The notes under the pieces are model-generated. The model saw nothing but the letters and a program-made list of their open reading frames with translations. It was not told where the DNA came from and made no database searches. A stretch of 64,000 nucleotides of DNA from Fomitopsis serialis (taxonomy: Eukaryota > Basidiomycota > Agaricomycetes > Polyporales > Fomitopsidaceae). The stretch is taken from positions 407,165-471,164 of the forward strand of contig NW_025954982.1 in the NCBI RefSeq assembly GCF_022376445.1. The letters are read 5' to 3'. Of the stretch, positions 47,997 through 59,298 are shown one piece after another. Position 1 is the first letter of the stretch, and each line of letters begins with the position of its first letter. The translations under genes were made by a program, and so were the position numbers.

Positions 47997-49341
47997 GCTT
48001 TTTTGTGTATTGATTTTGCTGTCGAGTTTGTCCGTTCGTTGTATTGATATCTGTCTTCGAGTGCTTGACATGGAGCACTGATCGTGCGCAGGTCTCGCTG
48101 TCTGGAACCTGCTCAAGATGACAGCGGTCAGCCCGCGTGAGTATCGCGGACCATCACATTTCAGTGCACCCATATTCTCCACACCAATGGAGTCTCTGTG
48201 AGTTCGAGTCCCTTGACACTCCTTATACGACCGTCTTCTTTACGTCAGAGGTCGTGTTTGTGGCCTGTCCACCGGAGACTATTTGACACTTGGGATGGCG
48301 TCCGGCTGCTAGATTGCAGGGTGATGCGTAGGTTCAACGTTCATCTGTATGATTCCGCAACCGCAAAAAGTACTTACTCACATGCCTTTTGCGTTCTCTT
48401 CTCTTCAACTTCAGATTAACTCGCGGCATCCACATGTACCGTTCTCATACCGGTCATAAGTACACTGCCTGCGAGCCTTGCACATGCACCCTTTGACAGA
48501 ACCACCGGCATACGGTCATTGCGATCCCGGCCACGACACGAGAGCCTGAGTATTCAATGCAGAAGCAGACCTCGCATCTTTGCATCAGTATGAATCCGCT
48601 CTATGTCAGCAGACGTCCGGCCTCCCACACTCCTCGAGCCGCACGGGCACTTGGTGTGCCGGGTGGCTTGAAGCACTGTTGTAAGTACGCTTTGTCGATT
48701 AACAACACTCAAGGAATCTCGTTCAATGAGCAAATAGAAGATCGCCGTGTTATCCGTTGGCTTGAAGCTTCTTGACCGCAGCAGTAACACTGTAGCACAT
48801 ATGAATTATATGAGTAAGGTGCGCCTTGATCCCCTCTGTCTTCAGATGATCATGCGACACCCAGGTTCTGTTGACTCAAGTGGGGGCATGAGCAAGGTGA
48901 AGTTTGGCTTTTGGGTTCGAGGAGGAAGCTGTGCTCGCTTGCAGGTCGTACTTACGTAGCCGACATCAAGTTCTAACTTTGAGTCACCGCAAGCAAAATT
49001 GACTGTGTACGAGTATCGGTGTTGTACGGAGTCTCGTTTGCTGCATGTTTAGACTATATTAAGTCTGTGAATCTCCCTGCGAATTATTACAGCACTCGGG
49101 TGAGTTAATGTGCGGCACGACGATCTCAAAGGCAAGCGAGAGCCGGTCTTCACGGTTTTCACCTGCTCGAGGTCGGATCGAGATGGAGATCCGTGCAGAT
49201 CCCATCACCACCCGATGCCCTCTTCGGACCAATCGCATGTGATTACCCCATACCCCACCCTATTTCCCCGTACGGAGGGCCTTGGCGGCCACTGCGCCCT
49301 ATTTACCGGCCCCCCCCTTGCCTGTCTTCTCCTCGTACACC
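47997..49341. other. 1.3 kb without a recognisable gene
   Basis: The left part is the SPT4 3' flank, with a T-run just after the stop. The right part is the promoter of the acyl-CoA dehydrogenase gene, with an AT-rich patch at 49053-49066 and a pyrimidine-rich leader before 49342. The middle (48200-48960) has several short open frames on both strands without similarity. A box-B-like gttcgagtccc near 48202 has no matching box A or cloverleaf, so no tRNA is called. Confidence 0.45.
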
Positions 49342-51102
49342 ATGTCTCAAGCCCTACTTCGAACAGCATTCCCCGCACCAGCTCTGCGAGCGTCCCTCAG
49401 CTCGCTGCCTAGGGCCCTGAGAAGGTAAGAGCCGTTTTGTCCCTGACTTCGAGGAGGTAATTTGGCTGAGGGATTTATCTGTCGCAACAGCTCAGCCCGG
49501 TCATTCTCGAGGTCGCTCGCTGCACGCTCAGATGTCCACCCAACCTCGTTAGACAGCTTCAGCGACGAGGAGCAGATGCTGCGCGAGTCCGGTACGTCTT
49601 CGGGCCATCCCTCGGGTCACTGGGAGGCGATGACCGATTCGTAATACACTGGCAGTCGCGCGGTTCGCGCAGGAAGTAATAGCTCCCAAGGTCCGGGAGA
49701 TGGACGAGGCTGAGATGATGGATCCAGCAATCATTAAGGCGCTCTTCGAGCAGGGGGTGAGTGCTTCAGCAGTGCAATGCAGTGCTCGGGATTGAGCATG
49801 ACCTCCTGCAGTTGATGGGCATCGAGACCGGCGCGGACCATGGCGGCGCTGAGTCGTCCTTCACCTCTGCGATCATCGCGATTGAGGAGCTTGCGAAGGT
49901 CGACCCGTCGGTATCAGTCATGTGCGACGTGCACAATACCCTCGTAAACACCGTCCTCCGTAACTATGGCACGAAGGAGCAGCAGGACAAGTGGCTGCCT
50001 CTCCTTTCGGAGTCGAAGGTATCCAGTTTCCAGCGGTACGACATTTCATGATTATTGACATGCGTCTTAGCTCGGATCCTTCTGCCTCTCGGAGCCTGCC
50101 TCCGGCTCGGACGCTTTCGCCCTGCAGACACGCGCGGTCAAGGACGGGAATGACTGGGTCATCAACGGGAGCAAGATGTGGATCACGAACTCCTACGAAG
50201 CAGACGTCTTCCTCATATTTGCGAACGTATGTCCCATCACCGATTACATGTCTCAGAACTCACTGTGCGACCATGACCGCTAGGCCGACCCCAGTAAGGG
50301 ATATAAGGGCATCACCTGCTTCATCGCGACGAAGGACATGGGTGTCCAAATTGCGAAAAAGGAGCAGAAGCTCGGCATCCGGGCTTCATCGACGTGTTCG
50401 CTGAATTTTGATGACCTGCGCGTACCGGCCGAGAATATCATCGGCGGTGAGGGAAAGGGTTACAAGGTCCGCATGAATCCAGAGAAATCCCTGACCAGTC
50501 ATCCTGACTTGTCTGAATATCTCAGATTGCGATTGAGATCCTCAATGAAGGTGGGGAGACATCACCTCAACAAAGCATGATCCGCTGACAACCAACATCA
50601 ACATCCCTTCAGGCCGCATCGGAATCGCCGCCCAAATGATAGGCCTTGCACAAGGTGCCTTTGCCAAAGCCGTGCCCTACACCTTCGAGCGCAAGCAGTT
50701 CGGGCAACCCGTGGGCACCTTCCAGGGCCTGTCCTTCCAGCAGGCGCGCGCGGCGTGCGACATCGAGGCGGCGCGGCTGCTGACATACAACGCCGCGCGC
50801 CGGAAGGAGGAGGGGAAGTCGTTTGTGCGCGAGGCAGCGATAGCGAAGCTTGTTGCGAGCGAGGTCGCGCAGAAAGTGAGCGGCGCGGCGATTGAGTGGG
50901 CGGGCGGAGTCGGATTTACGAGGGAGACGGGGATCGAAAAGTACTGGAGGGATTCAAAGATAGTGAGTACTTTTGAGGTGGTCTTCGTGCTGTGGAGGAA
51001 CAGATTCGCTGATGGTGGTGCCTTCAGGGCGCGATCTACGAGGGGACATCGAATATTCAATTGCAGACCATTGCGAAGCTGATTCAGAAGGAGTATTCGT
51101 AA
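49342..51102 (+). CDS. ACADSB: short/branched-chain acyl-CoA dehydrogenase, mitochondrial
   Basis: FAD enzyme that dehydrogenates short or branched-chain acyl-CoAs in fatty-acid and isoleucine breakdown. The start ATG at 49342 gives [20 protein letters not shown], an Arg/Ala/Ser/Leu leader typical of mitochondrial import. The rest follows from spliced exons: [40 protein letters not shown] and [20 protein letters not shown]. The FAD motif ([20 protein letters not shown]) is followed by [87 protein letters not shown] and [15 protein letters not shown]. The catalytic base is expected in the Glu of [11 protein letters not shown] at 51100-51102. About nine introns, in frame. Plain short-chain ACADS is the close alternative. 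Confidence 0.9.
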
Positions 51103-51458
51103 CCGCTAGCTTATAATGTGCGTGGACGGGTTGGACATACCAGAATTCCTGGAGGTCACCTCGGGGTCGATAATGTAGCCTGTGCTTGATTAACGGTACT
51201 GAATATTAACGGATTTACTGTGTCAGTTGTGGGACAGGCTCCTTGTGCGTGTAAGTAGCCATGTAAGTAGCCAAGTGCACCAGCATATTGCGCAGGCACT
51301 GACGCGTACACCTATCGCCTGCCAGCGACATGTACAGTCGCTCAGGCAATCATTAATCAGAGTCCAGTTGTATTATACAGACCTTGTCGAGTTCATCCGA
51401 ACGAATAGACTCTACAGAACGAGGATATCATGACAGCAGTGTGGTATTACATTAAAGG
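51103..51458. other. convergent 3' region between the acyl-CoA dehydrogenase and ARL2
   Basis: About 355 bases between stop codons; AT-rich, no gene recognised. A short direct repeat (aagtagcca at 51252 and 51264) is visible. Confidence 0.45.
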
Positions 51459-52339
51459 TTAGTGTACAGCGACAGGGCTTGGCTCCTGGCGTGGCACTGT
51501 ATCCTCAGTAGTAGTCGAATAATACAGCCTACCTGCCACATCGTCGACGACCCAGTCAAGACCCTCCACGAGGTTCTCGCCGGTCATAGCACTGCAAGGC
51601 AAGATCTTCCACCGGTGGGACTTGATGGACAGAAGGTCCAATGCCTGACGCGAGGATCAGTAAATACTGACTGCTTGTCACTGGCGGAGAATAATACGTA
51701 CGTCGCGGATCTCAGGGCTGCTCATGGAGCCCTGCAGATCCTGCTTGTTCGCGAATACGAGCAGAGACGCGCCCGCTAGTCGCTGAGGTTCATGGCTAAG
51801 ATGAAAACTCAGCATGTGTGAAACGGTTGACGTACATCTTCTAGCAGGAGACTGTGCAGCTCTTCCTTGCAGTCGTTCATCCGCATACGATCGCCCGAGT
51901 CGACTACCCAAACTAGTGCGTCTGTCTGCTCGAAGTAGTTACGCCAGTACGGTCTGAGTGTGCGTTGTCCTCCGACATCCCCTGGTACACGATATTGGTC
52001 GAATGAGAGGAGACCGATGGTAACATGACCTACATATATTCAGGGTGTATCTACGGAGACGCGTCCTCTCAGATGTCGGCAAGCACGAGCGAGATGATCG
52101 AGGCTCACTTGCGATGGACGAAAGTCTTGATGTTGAAGCCCAATGTTGGGCTGATCCCCATGATGTCCTCTCCATTGAGTTTCTTGAGAATGGTCGTCTT
52201 CCCAGCGTTATCGAGGCCGCTACAGTGGATGCATCGGCGTGAGGACCAGCGACTCCTTCGGGCATCCGGCGTACAGGAACAGTATGCGCATCTCTTTCTC
52301 CTTCTGCCGGTTCTTCCGAATGATAGTCAGCAAGCCCAT
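51459..52339 (-). CDS. ARL2: ADP-ribosylation-factor-like GTPase Arl2 (Alp41/Cin4)
   Basis: Regulates tubulin cofactor D and microtubule biogenesis. The start at 52337-52339 gives [20 protein letters not shown], with the MGLLTI N-terminus typical of Arl2. After an intron the P-loop [20 protein letters not shown] and [13 protein letters not shown] appear, then [58 protein letters not shown] and a final exon with [20 protein letters not shown] and [14 protein letters not shown]. The stop TAA is at 51459-51461. In most Arl2 the switch II reads WDVGGQ; here the exon has GDVGGQ (Gly for Trp), possibly a splice or base problem in that short exon. Otherwise intact; about six exons. It diverges from the eIF5B gene over 253 bases. 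Confidence 0.9.
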
Positions 52340-52592
52340 GGTTGGTTGACCAGCCCAGCGAACGATATTTGAGATATTTGCAGCGGGCGCGGGGCGCGGG
52401 CAGAGGTGGTGGTGGAAGCACAAGTATAACCCGAGATCACGAGCGCTTGAGCGCTGAAGCCACTTTCCTCGCCCACCCACTCCCGGAGCCGGAGGTGGTA
52501 CGCTCCCTCTCACTCATCATCTCCCCTCGTCCTTTGTACGCAGCCTTCTCACTTGACGATCGTTTCGCGCCTCTGCTCAACTCCCAGACAAG
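52340..52592. promoter_or_regulatory. bidirectional promoter between ARL2 and eIF5B
   Basis: 253 bases between the two start codons. A pyrimidine-rich leader (ccctctcactcatcatctcc) lies just before the eIF5B start. No TATA box seen. Confidence 0.5.
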
Positions 52593-55500
52593 ATGGCACC
52601 GAAGAACAAGGCAAAGAAGGGAAAGAAGCAGGACGATGATGACTTCTGGTCCGTGCCGGGATTGTATTCAGCTAAACGCCTTGCTCACTCTCGATCCAGG
52701 GAGAATGCTGGCACCACTATCGCCAATAACAACGCAGGTACCTCAGCGGATGCTGCGGAAGCGTCTGATGACGGCTCCAAGCCAACCAAGAAGGCTGGGT
52801 TCTCGGCGTTCGCAGCTCTCGGCGCAGACGATGGCGATGCGGCGCCCGACGAGGATGAAGACTTTGGAGGTCTTATGGTATGCAGTCAACATATGTGACT
52901 AAGGGTAGGTCCTTTGATATGGTATATTGATTTGTCTGTCACTCTAGTCGACTATCAAGGCGGCCTCCAAGGGTAAGAAGGACAAGAAGGGCAAGAAAGG
53001 CAAGAGAGCGGACGTTTCCTTCGCTGACGGGCCCGCGCCTGGCGAGGGCTCTGACACTGAAGCCGCGGCTGCAAACGGAGACATCAGCGCGGCGAAGAAG
53101 CCGGTCGAGGTGACCGCGGAGGATCTCGCGGATGAGGAGTGGGGCCCTGTGAAGGAGAAGGCTAAGAAGGGCAAGAAGGGTAAAGGGAAGAAGGGAAAGG
53201 CGCAAGCCGAAGATGAGGAAGAGGTAGCTGAAGGTGAGAGTTGTTTGAAGACTGTTCGTGCGTCGTATTGTCCTGATTACATATCGCTTCAGCGCAGGAG
53301 GCGGCACCCGATCCAGCTGAGGTGCCCGCAGCGGCGCCGCCTCAAGAAGACGACGAAGAGAAGGAAGAGGGTGAAGGGGACGAAGGTGGCACGAAGGTTC
53401 TCTCTAAGAAGGAGAAGGAGAAACTCAAGAAGGAGAAAGAAAAGGCGAGCGCACATGCCCAACTTTGCTCTGACCTCAACTGACGCGAAACACAGGCGAA
53501 GAAGAAAGCCCAAGCTGCTGCCAAGAAGGCTGCCCAAGCTGGAGAGGAGCCTTCAGCTGTCTCAACACCGGAGCCTGCACCTGCTGCACTGCCCGCAGAA
53601 AAGGAAGATGAGGACGAAGAGGAAGGTGAAGGAAGCGGCGCCAAAACCGACTCCAAGAAGAAAAAGAAGAAAAAAGCGAGGAAGGATGAAGAATCAGCTC
53701 CTGCGCCAGCGGCTGCTGCAGGGAAGAAGAAGGGCGGTGCGATCGGTGCGCTCAAAGCGATGATGGAGGAGAAGAAGCGGTTAGAGGAGGAGGCACGGAG
53801 GCGTGAGGAAGAGGAGAGGAAGCGGATTGAGGAGGAGGAACGGCTAGCGGAGGAAGAAGCGAGGAAAAAGGAGGAGGAGAAGCAGAGGAGGAAAGAGAAG
53901 GAGAAGGTCGGTAACGTTGCGTTTATCCGTTACTTTCACGTCTAACAATCCTGCAGGCCAAGCGCGAGCAGGCAAAGAAGGAGGGCCGCCTACTCACGCC
54001 GAAGCAAAAGCAGGAGCATCGTATGGCGGAGCTCCGCAAGCAAGCTCTTCTCGCCTCCGGTGTACAGATCGAAGGTCTGCAGCAGCAGAGCCAGGCATCC
54101 AAGAAGCCTGTGTACGGCGACAAGAGGAAAAAGAAGGGTCCTACGAGCACAACAACGGGTAGTGGTCCGTCAACACGGGAGCCGTCACCTGTACGAGAGG
54201 AGAAGCCGGCCACGCCTGAGCCTGCTCCCGCTCCCTTGCCTGCAGAGCAGAAGGAGGAGAAAGAGGAGAAGGTCGAAGACGTTCAGTCCGACTGGGACGC
54301 TAGTAGTGGCGAGGAAGAGAAACCTTCAGCTGGCGTCAAGGGTTCGTGGGACGCGGATAGCGATGAGGAGGGGGCCAAGCCTCCAGCACCTACTAAAGCT
54401 GCACCTGCAGGTGGGTAGTTCGAGTGCTGATTGCGTAGTCTGGCCTTGATCTGTTCTCCCCATAGCGAATGGCTCGAGCAAGGCACCCGCAAAACAGGCT
54501 GCACCGGCCAAGCCTGCGGTCACCAAGAAGGCTGCGCCAGCGAAGGCCGCACCTGCACCCGCATCCAAAGCCGCACTCGCCGCGGCCAAGACGAACAGCA
54601 AGCCCAATGGCGCGAAAGCCCAGCCACAAGAAGAGTCCTCCTCCGAGGAAGAGAGCTCGTCAGAAGAGGAGTCGTCCGAGGAGGACTCCGACTCTGACGA
54701 GGATTCGTCTGAAGATGAAGGCATGACCAAGGCGCAACAGATGGCTGCGCAGAGGAAGGCGGAGGCGGTCGCGCGCCGAGCGAAGGCGCACGAGGCGGCG
54801 TTGGCTGCGAGGGACGAGTCGGATCTGCGTAGTCCGATTTGTTGTATTCTGGGGCATGTCGATACGGGTAAGACGAAGCTGCTTGACAAGGTGGGGACGT
54901 CGTGTTATCCCCAAATCAAGCAGGCATTGACATTTGGCACGGCAGATCCGGCAAACGAATGTGCAGGAGGGCGAAGCGGGTGGTATCACGCAGCAGATTG
55001 GTGCTACTTATTTCCCCGTGGATGCCATCAAGACGAAGACGGCTGTGCTCAACAAGGAGGGCAACCAGGAGTACAAGATCCCCGGTCTGCTCGTCATCGA
55101 TACACCTGGTCACGAATCGTTCACAAACCTGCGGTCTCGCGGAAGCTCGCTGTGTAACATTGCCATCTTGGTCGTCGATATCATGCACGGATTGGAGCCT
55201 CAGACGCTTGAGTCGCTCCGGTTACTCAGGGACCGCAAGACGCCGTTCATCGTCGCGCTGAACAAGGTACAGTATACCAAAAACGTATGGACTACTGATT
55301 ATTCACGTTGTTAATGTACAGATCGATCGTATGTACGACTGGGATGCGACACCAGACAACGACTTCCGGAGCTCGCTCGCCAAGCAGAAGCGATCCGTCC
55401 AGCGCGAGTTCGAGGACCGGTTGCAGAAGACAATCCTCGCCTTCGCCGAGCAGGGCCTCAACGCTGTCCTCTACTACGAGAACAAGAGCTTCGCGCGCAA

Positions 55501-56938
55501 CGTCTCGCTCGTGCCCACGTCTGCCATCACTGGCGAGGGTGTGCCAGACATGATCATGCTCCTCGTGAACCTCACGCAGCAGCGCATGAGTGACCGGCTC
55601 ATGTACCTCAGCGAGCTTGAGTGTACGGTGCTCGAGGTCAAGGTCATCGAGGGTCTTGGAACGACCATCGACGTCGTCCTCTCAAACGGTATCCTCAGGG
55701 AAGGCGACCGGATCGTGGTCTGCGGTCTGAACGGCCCTATCGTCACACAAGTACGTGCGCTGCTCACGCCACAGCCTCTGCGCGAGCTGCGGATTAAGTC
55801 TGCGTATGTGCACCACAAGAGATCAAGGCGGCGATGGGAGTGAAGATTGTCGCGCCGGACCTCGAGAAGGCGATCGCCGGTTCGCGGTTGTTGGTCGTGG
55901 GGCCGGACGACGACGAAGAGGAGATGATGGACGAGGTGATGTCGGACCTGACGTCGCTCCTGAACTCGATCGACAAGTCGGGGCGCGGCGTGTGCGTGCA
56001 GGCGTCGACGCTCGGCTCGCTCGAGGCGCTGCTCGACTTCCTCAAGTCGAGCAAGATCCCGTGTCGGGTATCAACATCGGGCCAGTGCACAAGAAGACGT
56101 CATGCGTGCCGCGACGATGTTGGAGAAGGCGAAGGAGCTGTCGTGTATTCTGTGCTTCGATGTGCCTGTGGACAAGGAGGCGGAGAGGCTGGCGGAGGAA
56201 TGGGCATCCGTCTGTTCAAAGGTGGGTATCATTATGTTCATATCGAAGGAAGTGGTGCTGACCCGCGATGCGCAGCGGATATCATCTACCATCTGTTCGA
56301 CGCCTTACCGCGTACAATGCCGAGATCATGGAGGCGAAGCGGAAAGACGCTGCTCCTCAGGCTGTCTGGCCGTGCCGCCTCAAGATCATAGCCGCCTTCT
56401 GTAAGCGTGACCCGATCATCCTCGGTGTGGATATCCTCGATGGTACTCTGCGGGTGAATACACCTATCTGTGTCGTGAAGACCGACCCAGAGACACAGAA
56501 GAAGGAATCATCGATTAGGAAGGATGTGAGCTTACAATCAACGGATACTAGTGATCTATGGCTGACCACTCGGAACAGCACCTCTCTGGAGATCAACCAC
56601 AAATCCTTCGACATGTCAAGAAGTCGCAGGCTGGTGGTGGTGTGGCCGTGAAGATGAACATGCGGTATACCAGTCTGCGAAGATGTTCGGCCGGCACTTC
56701 GACGACAAGGACGAGCTCTACAGCCACATCACACGACAGAGTATCGACGTCCTCAAGGTATGTAATGTAAGACTCGTAAATGCGGCGCCATGCTCATTGG
56801 CGTCGTAGACCTCGTTCAAGCAGGATGTCTCGAACGAAGAATGGCTTCTAATCAAGGCCTTGAAGCCGGTACGTTCCAAAGTCAGTGAAACAAATGATCT
56901 TGCTAACGTATACGCTGCAGCGTCTCAACATCTCCTGA
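52593..56938 (+). CDS. FUN12: translation initiation factor eIF5B (IF-2 homolog); at least six one-base breaks in its last third
   Basis: GTPase that joins the ribosomal subunits at initiation. The start ATG at 52593 gives [20 protein letters not shown] very long Lys/Glu-rich N-terminus follows, including RRKEKEK coiled coil and acidic [13 protein letters not shown] blocks. The G domain reads [20 protein letters not shown], then after an intron [40 protein letters not shown] and [20 protein letters not shown], with the NKID region across an intron near 55310. Then domains [24 protein letters not shown], and later [20 protein letters not shown]. The end is [16 protein letters not shown] at 56936-56938. 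One-base losses lie near 55819, 56053, 56090, 56312, 56624 and 56658. Each repairs to the conserved eIF5B sequence when one base is added, and no intron explains them. The gene is essential, so I regard these as assembly errors. Confidence 0.93.
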
Positions 56939-57334
56939 TGAGTTCATCCACTACGAAGGTTCATGCTCAACGTCCGTCGCTCTAGTTTGTCGCAATGCTT
57001 GTATTGTAGGAAGCTCTGCATGCACGCATGTATTTATACGCACATCTTTGTCTCTACTAATATCATGTAGCTTTCTCCGGTCGAGCGACTGCCCCCACAG
57101 TGATCAATTTACCGCATATTTCATTCCTGAGCCGCTGCCAGATCACATGGGGCTTTCCCATGCATGTTGGTCCGCCGGTTCCTCCATCGGGGTCTATCTT
57201 CGGAATCCGGATGCGCGTCTCTGGTGCATTCCGCAAGGTATGAACATGCCTGCACACTTTTCACACTGCATGACTGTCTCTCTGTTCTCCGTAGACTCTG
57301 ACTAAAATTCTCCAGGACCAGATCATTCCCCGAC
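56939..57334. other. intergenic region downstream of eIF5B
   Basis: About 400 bases. Contains the eIF5B 3' UTR and the leader of the next gene. A protein-like stretch around 57149-57240 (GPPVPPSGSIFGIRMRVSGA) could be an upstream exon of the next gene, but its frame does not join to it cleanly. Confidence 0.35.
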
Positions 57335-58843
57335 ATGGCAACAGCCGCCACGAGTATTGTTTTTGTGATTGACAGAGCATCTCAGAGAACACCGCGGGAG
57401 CTTGCAGATCCGTTGCGGTGGACTGGCTGGTTGAAGTACACGATGCCTCCGAATATAGCTGATGCGTATATGGCGGATGAGCGCCTTTATCAACATATTT
57501 ACAACTACGCTGAGGTCGCGCAGCAGCGCTCTCTACCATCGCGTGCACAAAGAGAATCGGACAGGGAAGTTGCAATCTCCGAACAGGTATACTTCCCTTC
57601 TGTCTACTGCTTGTATCTTCCATGTCAGAGGCTTATATATGTTATTCAGCTTCTCTGGATACATCGTCTACAACACCGGCGCCCAGGTAGTACAGTGTTT
57701 GTTATTACTTGGACGCAGTTTCGGGATCTCGTCCTCGCTTCAAATGGGGGTGATCCAAATCATTTACTGCATGAATTGGCAAAGATCAATGCTGGTCTGC
57801 TGATCCATGGTGGTACAGACCTGACAATTGATTATAGGTGAGTACCTACTGCAGATGAATGTTATGCCAAGGCTACTTAGTACTCATGGGGGATTTCAGG
57901 ACACCATCTGGACGTGACACATTCCAATCAGTGGAAGAGGAGGAACTCTACATCGAACGACTCCGGATGCTGTCTAGGTGTTTTCCAGTCTGGCCACCCG
58001 TGCGCGAGCTTCGCACAGCAGCTCGGAAGCTCCAAATAATGCACGATCTCGACCACATCGCTCGAGAAATCACCAAGTCACCCCGTCCTCACACTGTCTT
58101 GTATAACGGGGGCCGGACACAGGGTGACTGCGTTTACAAGCGCGAGGGGAGCAAGAATAGCGACCGTTTCTACCGTGGAAAGCTGAAGCCGAAGAGGAAG
58201 ATTGACGAAGACATCGAGCTAACAGGAGGGCGATGGAGGTGGATGGAGCAAAAAGAAATTCCACTCCTGTGCAACACCGGCGAGCTGCGCGTGTATGTTG
58301 CCGGCTCAGCCGTGCAGCACGCGGTGCATACAATCCGGTTGCCTCATGGTGGATTCGTGTCCTCAGTACTGAGAGATTGCTTACTTCCACAAGACATGAT
58401 GTCAGTATACTTTGTTTCATGCACTCATCCAACTGATCGCGTGTTTGCACTCATAGGATCGAGGATGTGGAACGGCGATCAACCCGAGAGTCAACAGAGC
58501 TAGTGGATGCTTCGCCAGATCTGGAGGCTCAGAAGCCATCCGAACTACTGCTCGAGAATTGCTTGAGTGGTTCGTACTCAACACCGTTGACGGACTCGCA
58601 ATGCAGGAGGTTGCTGCGCTGGGGCTGGGAGAGTCTTCACTGCTCCAATACGCGCGAGTTGATCTAGGCGTAATGCGTGGAGAGGATGGCAAACTCCACT
58701 GGTTTGTCAATCAAGTCGCACGCGGGCTGGGGGCCGGGCTCTTTGCTGCGAAGGATCCGAATGCTGCTCTGCAAGTGATTGATTCGGTGCTGGAGTCGGT
58801 ACTGAAGTGGCGGAGGGACTGGACTGCTGATCCTTCACGATAA
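57335..58843 (+). CDS. unrecognised basidiomycete-type protein
   Basis: I do not recognise a named domain. The start ATG at 57335 is provisional. The first part reads TPRELADPLRWTGWLKYTMP and HIYNYAEVAQQRSL; an optional intron near 57587-57649 leaves the frame choice open. Then VFVITWTQFRDLVLASNGGD, LLHELAKINAGLLIHGGTD, and after an intron at about 57839-57900 the segment TPSGRDTFQSVEEEELYIER, LRMLSRCFPVWPPVRELRTA and ARKLQIMHDLDHIAREITKS. A short further part gives GELRVYVAGSAVQHAVHTIR. The last exon reads EVAALGLGESSLLQYARVDL, GVMRGEDGKLHWFVNQVARG and ALQVIDSVLESVLKWRRDW, TAA at 58841-58843. The ARVDLGVM...WFVNQVARG block resembles a conserved stretch of large basidiomycete hypothetical proteins, with a loose ATP-grasp-like D-x-G...N-E/Q-V-x-x pattern; function unknown. 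Confidence 0.6.
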
Positions 58844-59298
58844 TATACTTATGGCTTCTGTTAATCTCGAAGCAACCACCATCATGACCGTAGAGATGAC
58901 AGTCACCAAATTGTAATGCTCTGAGCCGTTCACGTTATCTCAGAGTCGACTGGCCTCCAAAGGCCGCGTCGATGCGGCAAGGCTGTCGCTGAGCGCCGTG
59001 AACCTTCGGACGCGGCCCTCGAGTTTGTCTAACATCCTGTCCGTGGATCCAACCAATATCTTTCACATTCAACATGGCAGTCTACATACTTTCAATAAGA
59101 AGCTCCTCACACAATCGACTACTCCATCGTCGAATATTGTGCAGTACAGTACGGCGCCAGCTCCTATCGTTCCTGGATAAATCACATTCCAGGCGCCCGC
59201 TCGCGACACTTTTCATGACCTGCTTTTCGTCTGTGTTGGCCGAAATCCTTTTCCCCACCACCACCATCATCTCTGCTTCATTCTCTTTACCACTGTAG
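58844..59298. other. intergenic region upstream of the permease
   Basis: About 455 bases. Promoter and pyrimidine-rich leader (ccttttccccaccaccacca) of the permease gene. No gene recognised. Confidence 0.45.

Noticed and set aside
48181..48225. Box-B-like gttcgagtccc suggesting a tRNA gene
   Set aside because: No box A, acceptor stem or cloverleaf can be folded from the 70 bases before it, so it is probably chance.
49342..49343. A TTG start at 47492 for SPT4 or at 28544 for the lipase
   Set aside because: Both are TTG codons; an in-frame ATG follows within a few codons and is the normal fungal start.
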